Below are positions 5,917 to 7,065 of a DNA stretch of 7,065 nt, piece by piece. Where the stretch lies: positions 1 to 7,065 of the forward strand of contig JAUVYZ010000102.1 in assembly GCA_030602845.1 (NCBI GenBank), given 5' to 3'. The number at the start of each line of letters is the position of its first letter. The stretch's first letter is position 1. Source of the stretch: Phycisphaerae bacterium (GTDB lineage Bacteria > Planctomycetota > Phycisphaerae > Sedimentisphaerales > Anaerobacaceae). Position numbers and translations under genes: made by a program. The notes beneath the pieces are model-generated. The model did not search any database, was not told the origin of the DNA, and saw only the letters and a list, made by a program, of their open reading frames with translations.

Positions 5917-7065
5917 ATGCCTTTAAGAAACGAGAGAAAAACCGACAGACGCATCATTGCTGCTATCTCAGTAGCATGGGCTTTGTTTCAACTTGCTTTA
6001 CCTCGTTCGATAATATTAGACAGCACAACGGTAAGGGCGGTTCACCTAACTTTTGACATAACGCTCGTATTCCTGACCTACCGTGGCAGTACCAAACGAA
6101 AGTGGAAAGCAGACTTCACCGACGCAGCAAGCCATATCCCACTTATTGACTATATTCTGGCGGGTTTGGCGTGTCTTTCTGTGCTGTACTTTGTCTTTGG
6201 CTGGACGGGTATAACAATGCGGGCGGGCCTGCCTATTCGGCGGGATGTTGTTATAAGTGTTATACTAATCGTACTTCTGCTGGAGGCAACAAGGCGTGCG
6301 ATTGGACCTGCCCTTGCCATTATTGCTATTGTGTTTACACTCTATGCCTTCTTAGGCCCTTATATGCCGTCGATATTTGCCTTTGGGGGCGTGTCACTGC
6401 GAAGGTATCTTTGCCAGATTGCTCTATCAGCGGAAGGGATTTTTGGAATTCCCCTTTATGTTTCCGCCAATACGGTTTTTCTATTTGTGCTGTTAGGCTC
6501 AATGCTTGATAAAGTCGGGGCAGGACATTTCTTTAATGACCTTGCGCTCTCTTTACTTGGTCGATTTAAGGGCGGCGCAGCAAAGGCAGCCGTTGTCTCA
6601 AGCGGATTAACAGGTCTTTTCTCAGGCTCAAGTATTGCCAATGTTGTTACAACGGGGACCTTTACGATTCCCTTGATGAAGAAGTGCGGCTATCCAGGAA
6701 AGATTGCAGCGGCAACCGAGGTTGCCGCAAGCACTAACGGCCAGTTGATGCCCCCGATAATGGGAGCAGCAGCATTTATCATTGCTGAATATCTGGGCAT
6801 TGATTACCTTGATGTTATAAAGGCCGCCGCCGTTCCTGCCTTTGTATCTTATTTTGCCCTGTTTTATATCGCTCACCTTGAAGCCTCAAAACTCGGAATG
6901 AAAGGCCTGCCAAAGTCGGACATCCCCAGATTTCTGACCGTGCTGAAAAGTGGATTTCATTACCTTATCCCCCTAATTGTTTTGATATATGAATTGATAA
7001 TTATGCGTCACACCCCAAACCTGGCGGCTTTTAATGCAATACTTGTCCTGATTGTGATTGTCTTT
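5917..7065 (+). CDS. TAXI-type TRAP transporter fused permease (DctQM-like), 3' partial
   Basis: The ATG at 5917 directly follows the TAG of the binding-protein gene (TAGATG) and the frame stays open to the last base, giving 383 residues of a protein that usually exceeds 600. The N-terminal part is the fused small-subunit region: hydrophobic segments near 13-30, 41-54, 77-97, 111-123 and 131-147, with the EATRRAIG motif (123-130) typical of TAXI fusions. The large DctM-like part begins about residue 160. It shows GIFGIPLYVSANTVFLFVLLG (174-194), GRFKGGAAKAAVVSSGLTGLFSGSS (215-239), NVVTTGTFTIPLMKKCGYP (242-260) and STNGQLMPPIMGAAAFIIAEYLG (272-294), the most conserved blocks of these permeases. 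It works in the inner membrane as a cation-coupled secondary importer that takes ligand from the lipoprotein receptor. No convincing Shine-Dalgarno precedes it, so translation is probably coupled to the upstream gene. Confidence 0.93.
   Translation, partial: MPLRNERKTDRRIIAAISVAWALFQLALPRSIILDSTTVRAVHLTFDITLVFLTYRGSTKRKWKADFTDAASHIPLIDYILAGLACLSVLYFVFGWTGITMRAGLPIRRDVVISVILIVLLLEATRRAIGPALAIIAIVFTLYAFLGPYMPSIFAFGGVSLRRYLCQIALSAEGIFGIPLYVSANTVFLFVLLGSMLDKVGAGHFFNDLALSLLGRFKGGAAKAAVVSSGLTGLFSGSSIANVVTTGTFTIPLMKKCGYPGKIAAATEVAASTNGQLMPPIMGAAAFIIAEYLGIDYLDVIKAAAVPAFVSYFALFYIAHLEASKLGMKGLPKSDIPRFLTVLKSGFHYLIPLIVLIYELIIMRHTPNLAAFNAILVLIVIVF

Noticed and set aside
6171..6509. Cys- and Tyr-rich plus-strand frame within the permease
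   Set aside because: It is an out-of-frame reading of a strongly conserved TRAP permease region.
1..7065. CRISPR arrays, insertion sequences, tRNA or rRNA genes
   Set aside because: No regularly spaced repeats, transposase-like protein, cloverleaf or rRNA-like sequence was seen on either strand.

Overview
The window looks like chromosomal DNA from an uncultured bacterium of the Planctomycetes/PVC type, most plausibly Phycisphaerae. This is an inference. It rests on a secreted polysaccharide-degradation repertoire (a heparinase II/III-type lyase and a GHL10-type glycosidase with a Cys-rich CFCKGC loop), on good AGGAG Shine-Dalgarno sites, and on GC-rich enzyme genes lying beside visibly AT-richer genes. 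No rRNA, tRNA or other taxonomic marker is present, so the placement is tentative.

Layout. Bases 2-1105 (+) hold the C-terminal part of a heparinase II/III-like polysaccharide lyase that enters from outside the window. Three bases later, with its own Shine-Dalgarno inside the lyase's last codons, comes a 210-residue 2H phosphoesterase (2'-5' RNA ligase/LigT-like, 1109-1741, +). It has both H-x-S/T motifs and a small GC palindrome embedded in frame. A short junction with tandem CGTCCAT repeats and a hairpin separates it from a convergent, solitary STAS-domain protein (1787-2122, -). Upstream of that gene is an intrinsic terminator (about 2202-2234, minus orientation) that ends the next minus-strand gene. 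That gene is a large secreted protein (2279-4735, -; 818 residues from the ATG that has a Shine-Dalgarno) with a jelly-roll-like N-terminal domain, a glutamine-amidotransferase-like Rossmann domain and a C-terminal GHL10 TIM barrel.

Bases 4736-4911 form a divergent intergenic region. Its GH-proximal half contains a 9-bp inverted repeat whose loop is complementary to the sequence just before the glycosidase's ribosome binding site, which would allow an H-type pseudoknot. Its other half holds a TATAAT box and a small palindrome for the plus-strand operon. That operon is a TAXI-family TRAP substrate-binding lipoprotein (4912-5916) followed with zero gap by a fused TAXI-TRAP permease (5917 to beyond 7065).

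How the genes work together. The lyase and glycosidase point to extracellular polysaccharide breakdown. The TAXI-TRAP pair is a sodium- or proton-coupled importer, probably of an organic acid. A link between glycan breakdown and this importer is suggested only by adjacency. The STAS and 2H proteins have no obvious partner here. I see no clear new multi-gene system. The item most worth a second look is the structured leader of the glycosidase gene, which may also be a copy of a dispersed repeat.
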